DNA of 64,000 nucleotides. Origin: Lentisphaerae bacterium GWF2_50_93. GTDB lineage: Bacteria > Verrucomicrobiota > Lentisphaeria > Victivallales > GWF2-50-93. The notes under the pieces were generated by a model that saw nothing but the letters and a program-made list of their open reading frames with translations, was not told the origin of the DNA and did no database searches. Shown piece by piece: positions 16,152-25,833 of the stretch. The stretch spans positions 1 to 64,000 of the forward strand of contig MHBI01000100.1 of NCBI GenBank assembly GCA_001804815.1, read 5' to 3'. Both the position numbers and the translations under genes were made by a program. Every line of letters begins with the position of its first letter. The first letter of the stretch is position 1.

Positions 16152-16180
16152 ATTTTCTTTGCGAAATCCGCAAAGAAAAT
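16152..16180. promoter_or_regulatory. Perfect palindrome between acyltransferase and nadA
   Basis: A 12-base perfect inverted repeat ATTTTCTTTGCG / CGCAAAGAAAAT with a 5-base spacer sits 21 bases before the nadA start and 20 bases before the divergent start. It may be an operator or a leader hairpin. Confidence 0.5.
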
Positions 16181-16201
16181 CAATAATAAAAGACTAAAAA
16201 C

Positions 16202-17122
16202 ATGGAATTCCTTGCTGAAAACGAAATAATAGACCGTATAAACGAGCTTCGCAAGCAGAAGAATGCTATTATAATCACCCATAATTACCAGCTTGGAGAA
16301 GTCCAGGACATAGCTGATTTCACCGGAGATTCCCTTGAATTGAGCATAAAAGCGGCTGATACAAAGGCCGATGTGATCGTCTTCTGCGGCGTCAAATTCA
16401 TGGCCGAGACGGCATTTATCCTTTCTCCGGAAAAGACTGTCCTGCTCCCAGTAATGGAATCAGGATGCCCAATGGCCGACATGGCGAACGCCGAAGATCT
16501 TATAAAGATGAAGAATGATCATCCCGACGCCCTTGTGGTTACTTATGTAAACAGCTCTGCTGAAGTCAAGGCGCTGACTGATGTATGCGTTACTTCCGCA
16601 AATGCCCTAAAAATCGTTTCCGCCCTACCCTCCGACAGGGAAATAATATTCGTGCCCGACAAGAATCTAGGCGGCTATATACAGAAAAAGACAGGTAGAA
16701 AAATGATTTTATGGCCTGGTTTCTGTCCTACCCATATGCGGATAACTCCTAAGATCATCCTGCAGAAGAAACAAGAATATCCTGATGCGAAAGTCATGAT
16801 CCATCCGGAATCGAGGCTGGACGTAATAGACCTTGCTGATGAAGTACTTAGCACAGGTGGAATGTGCAGATTTGCAAAGCAGACGGATGCAAGGAAGATA
16901 ATTGTAGCCACTGAGATCGGCCTGATTTACAGGCTTAAGAAGGAAAATCCGGACAAGATGTTCATACCGGTGACAGAGCAGGCGGTATGTCCGAACATGA
17001 AGATGCACAGGATTGAGAACGTACTTGAGTCTCTGGAAAAGATGAGATACAGGATATCCGTCCCAGAGAAAATCCGGATTCCTGCGGAGAAGTCCATCAG
17101 GAAGATGCTGGAAATGTCATAA
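16202..17122 (+). CDS. nadA: Quinolinate synthase NadA
   Basis: NadA condenses iminoaspartate with dihydroxyacetone phosphate to quinolinate in NAD biosynthesis and needs a [4Fe-4S] cluster. The 306-residue length is normal. Visible motifs are ITHNYQLGEVQDIADFTGDS near the N-terminus, the three cluster cysteines in MESGCPMADM (Cys 89), WPGFCPTH (about 178) and TEQAVCPNMK (about 265), and VNSSAEVKALTDVCVTSANA. No nadB or nadC is adjacent. It is divergent from the acyltransferase and convergent with the cupin gene. Confidence 0.96.
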   Translation: MEFLAENEIIDRINELRKQKNAIIITHNYQLGEVQDIADFTGDSLELSIKAADTKADVIVFCGVKFMAETAFILSPEKTVLLPVMESGCPMADMANAEDLIKMKNDHPDALVVTYVNSSAEVKALTDVCVTSANALKIVSALPSDREIIFVPDKNLGGYIQKKTGRKMILWPGFCPTHMRITPKIILQKKQEYPDAKVMIHPESRLDVIDLADEVLSTGGMCRFAKQTDARKIIVATEIGLIYRLKKENPDKMFIPVTEQAVCPNMKMHRIENVLESLEKMRYRISVPEKIRIPAEKSIRKMLEMS

Positions 17123-17146
17123 ATTTTTCGAAGATGAAAAATTTAT
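17119..17146. terminator. Bidirectional terminator nadA / cupin
   Basis: A perfect 11-pair stem ATAAATTTTTC / GAAAAATTTAT with a six-base loop separates the two convergent genes and overlaps the nadA stop codon; U-rich flanks suit both directions. Confidence 0.7.
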
Positions 17147-17148
17147 AA

Positions 17149-17628
17149 CTACATTAAATCCAGTTCCCGGATTCTTTTTTCAGCAGCCGTCCATTTTCTG
17201 ATCAAATCAGCGCCTTTCCCAGTGGTGTAGTCTTCAAATTCGAATCCTGGACATACGACAGCTGAAAAGAGTCCCCAGGAATCAGGCTCCCCGAGGACTG
17301 TTGCCTGCCAGACTCCCGCCGGTATAATACTCTGTGGCTGTTGATGTTCTGCGAAATTCGCACCGATCATGCGTTCCTCCCATCTCCCATCCGGAAAAAG
17401 GAGGATTTGGATGCCGGGGGAACCGCAGTGGTACAGCCAGATTTCGTCGGATTTCACTGAATGCCAATACGATTTATTTTTACCATCAAGAAGGTAGTAT
17501 ATGCAGGTACCTGAGCAACGGTTTTCAGCTGATGATGAAACATCCGATCTGAAAGTCTCGGAATAGTATCCTCCTTCCAGTGGAAGAGGTTTCAAATCAA
17601 GAAGTTCTATGATTTCCGATGATTTCAT
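17149..17628 (-). CDS. DUF985 cupin-family protein
   Basis: The 159-residue single-domain cupin matches the DUF985 signature: LDLKPLPLEGGYYSETFRS at the N-terminus, then IYYLLDGKNKSYWHSVKSDE, WLYHCGSPGIQILLF, PAGVWQATVLGEPDSWGL and VCPGFEFEDY at the end. The family is widespread; some members are described as sugar epimerase-like, but no reaction is established here. No signal peptide is seen. It is convergent with nadA. Confidence 0.85.
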   Translation of the reverse strand: MKSSEIIELLDLKPLPLEGGYYSETFRSDVSSSAENRCSGTCIYYLLDGKNKSYWHSVKSDEIWLYHCGSPGIQILLFPDGRWEERMIGANFAEHQQPQSIIPAGVWQATVLGEPDSWGLFSAVVCPGFEFEDYTTGKGADLIRKWTAAEKRIRELDLM

Positions 17629-17671
17629 ATGTTTAATATCATGTGGATTTGTGAAAATACAAAGTTCTTGG

Positions 17672-17700
17672 TTGCAAGTATTGAATTCAACGTGTATAAT
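17672..17700 (+). promoter_or_regulatory. Strong sigma70-like promoter
   Basis: TTGCAA (17672-17677) and TATAAT (17695-17700) are separated by exactly 17 bases. It is placed to drive the small frame at 17747 and the giant kinase at 17920. Confidence 0.7.
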
Positions 17701-17746
17701 CCATATGCTGTATCTGACGTTAAATCAGTACTTCCAGGGGGGATTC

Positions 17747-17830
17747 ATGAACTATAGCGACAACAGCATTGCCAGCAGGCAGTTATCTGCATGCCAATCC
17801 GTCCTTTTATTTTCATTCCCGGAATCCTGA
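17747..17830 (+). CDS. Possible 27-residue leader peptide
   Basis: An ATG preceded by CAGGGGGGATTC opens a 27-codon frame (MNYSDNSIASRQLSACQSVL and onward) that ends 89 bases before the kinase start, under the promoter at 17672. The good ribosome site is the only support. It could be a short upstream frame affecting kinase translation. Confidence 0.3.
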   Translation: MNYSDNSIASRQLSACQSVLLFSFPES

Positions 17831-17919
17831 CTTTCAAATTCGATGTTATCTGTTTTGATATAGGATTATTTTGCCGGTGCGTCTACGCCGGTTGTCAAGG
17901 GTGGAAAGGGGAACTTCCT

Positions 17920-20900
17920 GTGAAGAAGAAGAAAAAAGAGTCTTTGCCGCAAGCTCAAGCCGGCGATGAGGCATACCAGATGCTTTTTGAGAATGCCGGC
18001 GACCCCATATTCATCCACGATGAGGACGGAATTCTTGCCGTAAACGCAAAAGCCTGTGAACTTCTTGGATACACTAAAGATGAACTCCTGTCGATGGAAC
18101 CTTCAGACGTCGACACCTATGAAGAGAAGATTAATATGCCTGGGCGCATAGCCAGGCTCAAGTCACGTGGAACTTTGAATTTCGAGACGGTTCATCTGAA
18201 AAAGGATGGGACGACTGTTTCTGTTGATGTCACTGCAAAGCTGGTAATCTGGTATGGAAAACCTGCCGTAATGAGCATATGCCGTGACATGACCCGGAGG
18301 AAGCATGCCGAAAACATACTGCTTACTGCGGCTTTGGAATGGCAGACTACTTTTGATTCCGTAAGGGATGTAATATTCCTGTTGGACTCCGAGGCCAGGA
18401 TCCTTCGCTGCAACAAAGCTGCTTCAGACATGTTTGGAAGTCCGGGAAAGGACTTGCTTGGAAGGAAATGCTGTGAAGTTGTCCATGGGAAGGCTGAGCC
18501 AATTCCCGAATGTCCAACGGACAGGATGAAAAAAACCAAGAGAAGGGAATTATTGGTAATAAAATCCAAGGACCGCTGGCTCGAAATAACGGCTGATCCG
18601 ATCCTTGACGAGGAAGGGGAAATTTCCGGTGTAGTCCACATCGTTTCAGACATTACCGAACTCAAGAAGAAGGACGAGGATCTACTATCATCCTATGGTA
18701 GGTTCAAGCAGATTCTGGAAGGTGCTTCCGAAGGTATTCTGATTGCGGACATAAAGACCAAGATGATCAAATATTCCAATCCGTCCATATGCAGGATGCT
18801 GGGATATTCTTCTGATGAGTTGGCTGATATGTCCATTCAGAAGATTCATCCGGCGGCTGACTGGGCCCATGCGCTGTCTGAATTTGAGGCCCAGTCCCGA
18901 GGAGATAAGACTTTAGCTCCTGAGATCCCGTGCCTGTGCAAGAATGGAAGGGTAATTTACGCTGATATAAACACAACTAGGATTACCCTTGATGGAAATG
19001 AATGCAATGTCGGTTTTTTCCGGGATGTCACTGAACGTAAAAAGTCAGTTCAGGAACTGAGTGACAGCAGGATGCTGTACCAGGATATCCTTGACAACCA
19101 GGCGGCAGGCATATACCGGATTTGCGTGAAAAAGTCAGAATCGTGGTCTTCTACCGATGATCCTCCCTACTCATATGAATTCATGAACGAACGGTATTGC
19201 GAACTTACAGGTGCGACTCGCGAAGAACATATGGCCGATCCAACCCTTACCATGAAGCTGGTACATCCTGATGACTGGAAAAGATGGATTGAAGACAATG
19301 AGGTGTCTCATACGAGGCTAAAACCCTTCTTCTGGGATGGACGCCTGATAGTAAGAGGCAAGGTCGTATGGGTACATTATGAATCACGTCCAAGGGAACT
19401 TCCAAACGGGGACAGGGTCTGGACCGGAATTCTTCTGGATATTTCCGAACGAATGAAGGCAGAAGAAGGCCTGAACCAGTCATTGTCGCTGCTTAATGCC
19501 ACTCTTGAATCTACTACTGACGGAATCCTGGTTGTTGACAACAACGGGAAATTCAGTTATTCGAACAGCAAATTTGCCCAGATGTGGTCCATCCCACAAG
19601 AAATAATGTCCAGTAGAAATGATGATATGGCGCTCAACCATGTTTTACAGCAGCTGAAGAATCCGGAATTGTTCCTGAACAAGGTCAAATATCTTTATAT
19701 TCATCCTGAAGAAGACAGTTTTGATGTAATCGAGTTCAAGGACGGCAGGATATTCGAGCGCTATTCGCAGCCTCAACGAATTGCCGGCAAACCAGTTGGC
19801 CGTGTATGGAACTTCCGTGATGTTACAATGGCCCGGAAGGCGGCCGAATCCCTTGAAAGAGGCGAGAGAAAATACAGGTCCCTGGTTGAAACGACGAATA
19901 CAGGATATGTGGTCATTGACACCGAGGGAAGGGTGCTCGACGCAAATCAGGAATATGTGAGGCTGGCGGGCAAGGACGAATTAAAGCAAATCGTTGGAAG
20001 GAAAGTGACTGAATGGACTGCCGATTATGAAAAGAAGAAAAACGCCGAGGCTGTAAAGAAATGCGCCATTGACGGACATGTAAGGAACTTAGAGATAGAT
20101 TATGTCGATTCATCCGGGAAAATAACACCAATTGAGATAAATGGAACCGTCGTAAATTCTGATGAAGGACCGAGGATACTCACCCTTTGCCGTGACATAA
20201 CAGAACGCCGCAAGGCCATGGAAGCTCTGCAGAAGAGCGAAACCATTATCCAGAATATCAGCAACAACCTGGCTTCCGGGATGATCTATCAGGTCGTTGT
20301 CATGAAAGACGGCACACGCAGGATAACCTATCTGAGCCATAATGTCGAGCGTTTTTATGGCATAACTCCACAGGAAGGCATTGCAGATGCCAGCCTGATA
20401 TATGGAAGGATACATCCTGAAGACAGGGACAAATTAATCCACGACGAAGAAGAGGCGATCCATAATATGTCCGTCTTCAGGAGCGAGGTCAGGATGATCA
20501 ATCCTGATGGGGGAATCCGGTGGTCGTCTTTTGCTTCCAGTCCCCATCTTTTACCGGATGGGACGACCTGCTGGGATGGAATAGAATTCGACATCACCGG
20601 GCTCAAGAAGGCTGAAGAGGAGCTGAGAAGGCACCGGGATCATCTGGAGGAGATGGTTGAAGAACGTGCCACCGCGCTCGTAGAAAGCGAGAAGAATTAT
20701 CGTGAGCTCGTCGAGAACACCAACAGTATAATCCTCAGGATGGATAACGTAGGGAAGGTTACTTTCTTCAATGAATTTGCCCAGTCATTCTTCGGTTTCA
20801 GCGGTGAGGAAATCATCGGCAGGAACGTTGTAGGCACGATTGTTCCTGTAAAAGACACGAACGGGACAGATCTGGAGGACATGATTTTGGAGATTGGAAA

Positions 20901-23403
20901 TCATCCTGAGAAATTCAGGAACAACATGAACGAGAACATGCGCAAGAGCGGCGAACGCGTATGGATAGCCTGGACCAACAAGCCGATATTCGACGGCAAT
21001 GGTAAAATTGTCGAAGTCATGTGCATCGGAAACGACATTACCGAGAGGGTGAAAACCGAAAAGGAGCTGGACAAGTATCGGAACAGATTGGAAGAACTCG
21101 TTGAGGAGCGTACTGAAGAACTCAGGAATAGCGAGGATCGCTTCCAGAAGATCGTAGAGCAGTCCCCCATGTCAATGGCGATAGTCGGAATGGATGGCAC
21201 AATTGAATACATCAACAGGAAGGCCGTTGAAACATTCGGATATCTACATGAGGACATTCCGAATATGGACCGATGGTATGTCCAGGCATACCCGGACGAG
21301 AAATACCGCAAGGCGGTGATATCGACATGGATGGGGCTTGTTGAAAAAGGAATAGTTGGAAACCACGAGATTGAAGGCAGGGAATACCGGGTGACCTGCA
21401 AGAATGGAATTGTAAAGACTATGTTCATATTCGGCGTTCCTGTTTCAAACAAGGTGTTCGTAATGTTCGACGACATCAGCGAACGCAAGCGGGTGGAAAC
21501 CGAACTCATCAGGAGCGAAGAAAAATATCGGCAACTCCATGAAAGCATGATTGACGCGTTTGTCCTGACCGACATGGAAGGAAGAATCATGGAAACAAAC
21601 CGTTCGTACCAGGATATGCTCGGATATTCGGAGAAGGAGTTGCACAGCATTGCCTACTCGGATCTGACCCCCTCAAAATGGCATGACATGGAGATGAATA
21701 TTGTCAACGAACAGATTCTTAAGAAAGGATATTCCGATGTCTATGAAAAGGAATACCGCCGCAAGGATGGCGCGGTCATTCCGGTAGAATTGCGCACCTT
21801 CCTCATCCTTGATGAAAACAAATCTCCAAGCGCAATGTGGGCAATTGTCCGCAATCTTACCGAGCGAAAGAAGACTGAGCAGGCGCTGAGGGACAGCGAG
21901 GAAAGGTTCCGTACGATATTCGAAAAGGGACCGATCGGAATGGCCACAGTTGATCGAAACAATAATTTTATCAAGGTCAATCCGACATTTTCCCGGATGC
22001 TTGGATATTCGGAACAGGAACTTGGCCTACTTTCATATAAGGATGTCACCCATCCGGAGCATATTGAAGCGGATATAAGGAATGTCGAAGATCTCTCCAA
22101 AGGAAGAATCAACGTATATCAGACAGAAAAGAGATATGTCCGCAAGGACAAGTCGTTGATGTGGGGTTCTCTGACACTTTCCGCGATAAATGATCATAAC
22201 GGGAAATTCCTCTATTTCCTGGCGATGCTGGTAGATATAACCGAACGGAAGATGATTGAGGAAAGGCTGCGCCAGTCCGAAAAAATGGAGGCTATTGGAC
22301 AGCTTGCGGGAGGAATCGCGCACGACTTCAACAACCAGCTGATGGGGATAATGGGCTATGCGGAGATGTTGTATGACCGTCTTGACGATGAATCTCTGAG
22401 GAAGGATGCCGAAAACATTTTAAGAATTTCCAGAAGATCATCTGATCTGACAAAGGAAATGCTGGCATTTGCCAGGAAAGGCAAGTATCAGGCCGTACCT
22501 GTCAACATTCATAAGCTCATCGAGGAAGTTATCAGCCTCCTTTCCCACAGCATAGACAAGAGAATTGAGATCAAAAGGATTCTAAAGGCAAGTCCGGCAA
22601 CCATAATGGGAGATCCTACTCAGCTGCAAGGCGCCATCCTCAATCTGGCGATCAACGCCCGTGACGCAATGCCAAAGGGAGGAGAACTTGTATTCACCAC
22701 TGAAACGATGGAAATGGACGATTCTTATTTCAGCGATGTCAAAAAAATATTATCCAACCGCTACCTGAAGATATGCATAATTGATAATGGGACAGGCATG
22801 GACAGCGAGACAATCAAGCATATCTTCGAACCCTTCTTCACCACCAAGGAGCCGGGAAAAGGGACGGGCATGGGTCTGGCTTCCGTCTATGGCACCGTAA
22901 ACACACATAATGGAATCATCAATGTTGAGAGCACCCTTGGAAAAGGCTCGGTTTTTTCAATTTTCTTCCCTCTTTACGAGGAGGAAATAGAATCAGAGGA
23001 ATCAAAGCCGGAACCTGATGTCATCAGGAAGGAGGCGAACATACTCCTGGTCGACGACGAGGAAATCGTAAGAGACATGGTTGCGAAGATGCTGCGTTCA
23101 TTTGGTCACAAGGTCGTGATATGCAAAGATGGACTGGAGGCGCTGGAATACTATAAGCAGTCCTGGAGCAAGATCGATCTCGTCGTACTTGACATGATGA
23201 TGCCGAGGATGAATGGCAGGGATTCATTCATAGGCATGCGGACCGTGAATCCGGATATCAGAGCTGTTTTAATGTCCGGATACAGCATCGATGAGGAAGT
23301 CCAGAGCCTGCTTGACGCCGGGATGAAGGGATTCATACAGAAGCCTTTCAACACCAAGGAATTGAACAAGGAGGTCGAGAGCGCCTTGAAGGGTGGAAAA
23401 TAG
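17920..23403 (+). CDS. Giant soluble hybrid histidine kinase with about 11 PAS domains
   Basis: The protein has about 1827 residues. I count 11 successive PAS units, each opening with a helix such as [13 protein letters not shown] or [16 protein letters not shown]; many end with the linker T/SERK. At about 1454 comes the HisKA motif [17 protein letters not shown] (His phosphosite). The HATPase follows with [21 protein letters not shown] and [15 protein letters not shown]-terminal receiver starts at about 1706 ([20 protein letters not shown]). No membrane segment is seen, so it is a cytosolic sensor. I chose GTG 17920, behind AAGGGGAA; an ATG at 17791 has no ribosome site. Signals are unknown. 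Confidence 0.9.
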   Translation: MKKKKKESLPQAQAGDEAYQMLFENAGDPIFIHDEDGILAVNAKACELLGYTKDELLSMEPSDVDTYEEKINMPGRIARLKSRGTLNFETVHLKKDGTTVSVDVTAKLVIWYGKPAVMSICRDMTRRKHAENILLTAALEWQTTFDSVRDVIFLLDSEARILRCNKAASDMFGSPGKDLLGRKCCEVVHGKAEPIPECPTDRMKKTKRRELLVIKSKDRWLEITADPILDEEGEISGVVHIVSDITELKKKDEDLLSSYGRFKQILEGASEGILIADIKTKMIKYSNPSICRMLGYSSDELADMSIQKIHPAADWAHALSEFEAQSRGDKTLAPEIPCLCKNGRVIYADINTTRITLDGNECNVGFFRDVTERKKSVQELSDSRMLYQDILDNQAAGIYRICVKKSESWSSTDDPPYSYEFMNERYCELTGATREEHMADPTLTMKLVHPDDWKRWIEDNEVSHTRLKPFFWDGRLIVRGKVVWVHYESRPRELPNGDRVWTGILLDISERMKAEEGLNQSLSLLNATLESTTDGILVVDNNGKFSYSNSKFAQMWSIPQEIMSSRNDDMALNHVLQQLKNPELFLNKVKYLYIHPEEDSFDVIEFKDGRIFERYSQPQRIAGKPVGRVWNFRDVTMARKAAESLERGERKYRSLVETTNTGYVVIDTEGRVLDANQEYVRLAGKDELKQIVGRKVTEWTADYEKKKNAEAVKKCAIDGHVRNLEIDYVDSSGKITPIEINGTVVNSDEGPRILTLCRDITERRKAMEALQKSETIIQNISNNLASGMIYQVVVMKDGTRRITYLSHNVERFYGITPQEGIADASLIYGRIHPEDRDKLIHDEEEAIHNMSVFRSEVRMINPDGGIRWSSFASSPHLLPDGTTCWDGIEFDITGLKKAEEELRRHRDHLEEMVEERATALVESEKNYRELVENTNSIILRMDNVGKVTFFNEFAQSFFGFSGEEIIGRNVVGTIVPVKDTNGTDLEDMILEIGNHPEKFRNNMNENMRKSGERVWIAWTNKPIFDGNGKIVEVMCIGNDITERVKTEKELDKYRNRLEELVEERTEELRNSEDRFQKIVEQSPMSMAIVGMDGTIEYINRKAVETFGYLHEDIPNMDRWYVQAYPDEKYRKAVISTWMGLVEKGIVGNHEIEGREYRVTCKNGIVKTMFIFGVPVSNKVFVMFDDISERKRVETELIRSEEKYRQLHESMIDAFVLTDMEGRIMETNRSYQDMLGYSEKELHSIAYSDLTPSKWHDMEMNIVNEQILKKGYSDVYEKEYRRKDGAVIPVELRTFLILDENKSPSAMWAIVRNLTERKKTEQALRDSEERFRTIFEKGPIGMATVDRNNNFIKVNPTFSRMLGYSEQELGLLSYKDVTHPEHIEADIRNVEDLSKGRINVYQTEKRYVRKDKSLMWGSLTLSAINDHNGKFLYFLAMLVDITERKMIEERLRQSEKMEAIGQLAGGIAHDFNNQLMGIMGYAEMLYDRLDDESLRKDAENILRISRRSSDLTKEMLAFARKGKYQAVPVNIHKLIEEVISLLSHSIDKRIEIKRILKASPATIMGDPTQLQGAILNLAINARDAMPKGGELVFTTETMEMDDSYFSDVKKILSNRYLKICIIDNGTGMDSETIKHIFEPFFTTKEPGKGTGMGLASVYGTVNTHNGIINVESTLGKGSVFSIFFPLYEEEIESEESKPEPDVIRKEANILLVDDEEIVRDMVAKMLRSFGHKVVICKDGLEALEYYKQSWSKIDLVVLDMMMPRMNGRDSFIGMRTVNPDIRAVLMSGYSIDEEVQSLLDAGMKGFIQKPFNTKELNKEVESALKGGK

Positions 23404-23502
23404 GAAAGAGACCGCAAGAAACATTTGGAGATTGAGTAGGGCGGTCATTCCTGGCCGCCATCTTGTCGGACTGGAAAGCCCAACCTACTTATATGGAGCA
23501 TC

Positions 23503-25257
23503 ATGCGAAACGAGAACAACTCGGCTGGAAAAGAAAAATGGCTGCCCTGGACCTACTTTGCGGCTTTCATGCTGCTTACCGCAGGGATTGGAACAATAGG
23601 ATATTTTTATCTCCAGAATCAGATCATCAAGTCACGGCAGATGGCTGAAACCGAACTTTCCAGCATTGCGGGCCTCAAGGCCAGGCAGATATCCGAATGG
23701 TACGCGGAGCATCTCAATCATGCCAGATTTTTCCGCGATTCCAGAGAGATAGCCAGTTTGCTCAAGAAACTTGAAGACGACCCTTCAGATACTGAAAACA
23801 GCGGCAATCTTGTCCATTTCATGGATTCGGTACGGAATAATTTTGGGCACAGGCTAGTACTGATGTTCAATTCCGGGGGCAAGCTTCTCCTTTCATCGCC
23901 CAGCGATGAAAACTGGGTTGGACCCACGGCCATGGAATCGATATCCAAGACCTTGAGCACAGGAGAAATAACTGTATCCGACCTCTATGTCAGCAAGGAA
24001 AAACCGGGATTTGTGAACATGGATTTCTTCATTCCTATAAGATCGGTGGAGGAAGGAAAGAAAAAGCTGCAAGGCATACTCATGATGGAAATTGATCCTG
24101 GTGAATTCCTTTTCCCTCTAATCCAGTCTTGGCCGACTCCAAGCCGGAGCGCGGAAACCCTCCTGGTGCGCAGGGATGGTGACGAGGTGATATATCTGAA
24201 TGAACTCAGGCATCGCAAGGATACCTCGTTAAGATTGGCCTTCAAGATAGACAGCAGGAAGCTTCTGCCGGCTGCAATGGCGGTAACGGGAAAGGAAGGG
24301 ATCGTCGAGGGTATGGATTACCGCGATGTTCCCGTGCTGGCTGACCTGCTCAAGATTCCCGGCACTCCATGGTTCATGGTCTCCAAGGTGGACAAGGAGG
24401 AGATATTCGCGCCAATCAGGAAACAGTCACATATAACCATGGTGCTCATCCTCATACTTATTCTAGCAACATTTCTGGGAGTCGGCTTCCTGTGGAAACA
24501 GAGGGATGCCGACCTCCTGAGAAAATCCCACGATGAAATGGAAAGACGCGTCATAGAACGCACTGCTGAATTAGCGGTTGTGAACAGGGAGCTTGAGGCT
24601 TTCTCATATTCGGTATCACATGACCTCAAGGCGCCTCTCAGATCCGTAGATGGATTCGCAAGGATGCTGGAGGAGGATTATTCCAGTAAATTGGATGAGG
24701 AAGGCAGGCGCCTGCTGAAGGTCATCCGTGACAGCGCCAAGGACATGGGACAGCTCATCAGCGATCTCCTGGAATTTTCCAGGATGAGTCGGAAGGATCT
24801 GCATAAGACCAATATCGACATGAATGAACTTGTCAAGGAAGTCTATGCCCAGCTTGAACACGATTTGAAGGGAAGAACTGTCAGTTTGGACACTGGCTCT
24901 CTTCCGGAAATATATGGAGATCCAGCAATGATCAAGGAACTGCTTGTCAATCTGCTGTCAAACTCATTTAAGTTTACAAGACCCAGGAAGGTGGCGACTG
25001 TAAAGGTAGAAGGAAGAGATGATGGAGATTCTTTTGTCTTTACAATAAAAGATAACGGTGTAGGTTTTGACATGTCCTACAAGGACAAGCTGTTCTGTGT
25101 GTTCCAGAGGCTGCACAGCGCCTCTGAATTTGAAGGTACCGGCATTGGACTAGCCTTGGTGCAGAGAATCATACAGCGGCATGGAGGAAGGGTTTGGGCG
25201 GAATCGGAACTGGGAAAAGGAGCGACATTTTATTTTTCGCTCCCAAGAAAATTTTAA
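23503..25257 (+). CDS. Membrane sensor histidine kinase (Cache-like sensor)
   Basis: In this 584-residue protein, TM1 is at about 16-37 (FAAFMLLTAGIGTIGYFYL) and TM2 at about 310-330 (MVLILILILATFLGVGFLW). Between them is a periplasmic domain of about 270 residues that ends in GTPWFMVSKVDKEEIFAPI, a Cache-like closing pattern. The cytoplasmic part has EAFSYSVSHDLKAPLRSVDG (phospho-His about 371), then HATPase boxes LLVNLLSNSFKFT, KDNGVGFD and GTGIGLALVQRI. It has no receiver; the next gene is a single-domain response regulator and a probable partner. Confidence 0.9.
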   Translation: MRNENNSAGKEKWLPWTYFAAFMLLTAGIGTIGYFYLQNQIIKSRQMAETELSSIAGLKARQISEWYAEHLNHARFFRDSREIASLLKKLEDDPSDTENSGNLVHFMDSVRNNFGHRLVLMFNSGGKLLLSSPSDENWVGPTAMESISKTLSTGEITVSDLYVSKEKPGFVNMDFFIPIRSVEEGKKKLQGILMMEIDPGEFLFPLIQSWPTPSRSAETLLVRRDGDEVIYLNELRHRKDTSLRLAFKIDSRKLLPAAMAVTGKEGIVEGMDYRDVPVLADLLKIPGTPWFMVSKVDKEEIFAPIRKQSHITMVLILILILATFLGVGFLWKQRDADLLRKSHDEMERRVIERTAELAVVNRELEAFSYSVSHDLKAPLRSVDGFARMLEEDYSSKLDEEGRRLLKVIRDSAKDMGQLISDLLEFSRMSRKDLHKTNIDMNELVKEVYAQLEHDLKGRTVSLDTGSLPEIYGDPAMIKELLVNLLSNSFKFTRPRKVATVKVEGRDDGDSFVFTIKDNGVGFDMSYKDKLFCVFQRLHSASEFEGTGIGLALVQRIIQRHGGRVWAESELGKGATFYFSLPRKF

Positions 25258-25260
25258 AAT

Positions 25261-25294
25261 ATTTTTTAATGCAGGGTATGCTGCGTTAAAAAAT
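25261..25294 (+). terminator. AU-rich hairpin between kinase and response regulator
   Basis: ATTTTTTAATGCAG pairs with CTGCGTTAAAAAAT across a 6-base loop, 3 bases after the kinase stop. It probably gives partial termination before the response regulator, whose RBS follows directly. Confidence 0.6.
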
Positions 25295-25313
25295 AAAAGT
25301 ATAAGGAGGATGC

Positions 25314-25754
25314 ATGACACAGAACATCATCGAGATCCTGCTGGTGGAGGATAATCCGCGCGACGTGGAGATGACCCTCCGCGCCCTGAAGAAGCGCAAC
25401 CTTGCAAACAAGGTGCAGGTTGTTACTGATGGCGCAGAGGCGCTGGACTTCATTTTTGCGAAAGGCAAATACTCTTCACGCAACCTTGCCGACGGCCCAA
25501 AGGTGATCCTCCTTGATCTGAAACTTCCAAAGATCAGCGGTCTTGAGGTGCTGAAGGCAATAAAATCCAATGAGACCACAAAGATTATACCTGTTGTAGT
25601 CCTTACTTCTTCACAGGAGGAAAAAGACCTGGTGGAAAGTTATAAGTTTGGAGTGAACAGCTACATTATCAAGCCTGTTGATTTCGACAAGTTCATTGAA
25701 TCGGTCGGAGAACTCGGACTATACTGGCTGCTGATAAACAAGCCGCCGGTGTGA
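25314..25754 (+). CDS. Single-domain response regulator (Rcp1/CheY-like)
   Basis: The 146-residue receiver domain has [20 protein letters not shown], the phosphoacceptor in [13 protein letters not shown], the conserved Thr in [12 protein letters not shown] and Lys in [12 protein letters not shown]. The DNPRD/DVEMT start and the long beta3 loop ([17 protein letters not shown]) are typical of receivers paired with phytochrome-like kinases. It has no output domain. AAGGAGGATGC precedes the ATG. Its stop codon overlaps the first base of a palindromic repeat. Confidence 0.92.
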   Translation: MTQNIIEILLVEDNPRDVEMTLRALKKRNLANKVQVVTDGAEALDFIFAKGKYSSRNLADGPKVILLDLKLPKISGLEVLKAIKSNETTKIIPVVVLTSSQEEKDLVESYKFGVNSYIIKPVDFDKFIESVGELGLYWLLINKPPV

Positions 25755-25829
25755 AGTAGGTACGCCCTTCAGGGTGTACCATCTTCAGTATTTAAATTCA
25801 ATGGTACAGGCTAAAGCCCGTACCTACTT
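25754..25829. repeat. Double-arm palindromic element E1
   Basis: Arm AAGTAGGTACGCCC... (25754-25782) is mirrored by ...GCCCGTACCTACTT (25801-25829), with an A/T-rich middle. It sits between the response regulator stop and the hybrid kinase start. Related elements lie at 29372, 54647, 56821, 59398 and 59678. Confidence 0.75.
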
Positions 25830-25833
25830 AAAA

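Noticed and set aside
17791-17919. N-terminal extension of the giant kinase from ATG 17791
   Set aside because: No ribosome site; the peptide is Cys/Phe-rich and unlike a PAS or linker; GTG 17920 has AAGGGGAA at proper spacing.
25774-25833. Earlier start for the hybrid kinase
   Set aside because: The extra codons fall inside the palindromic element E1, have no ribosome site and give a non-conserved peptide.
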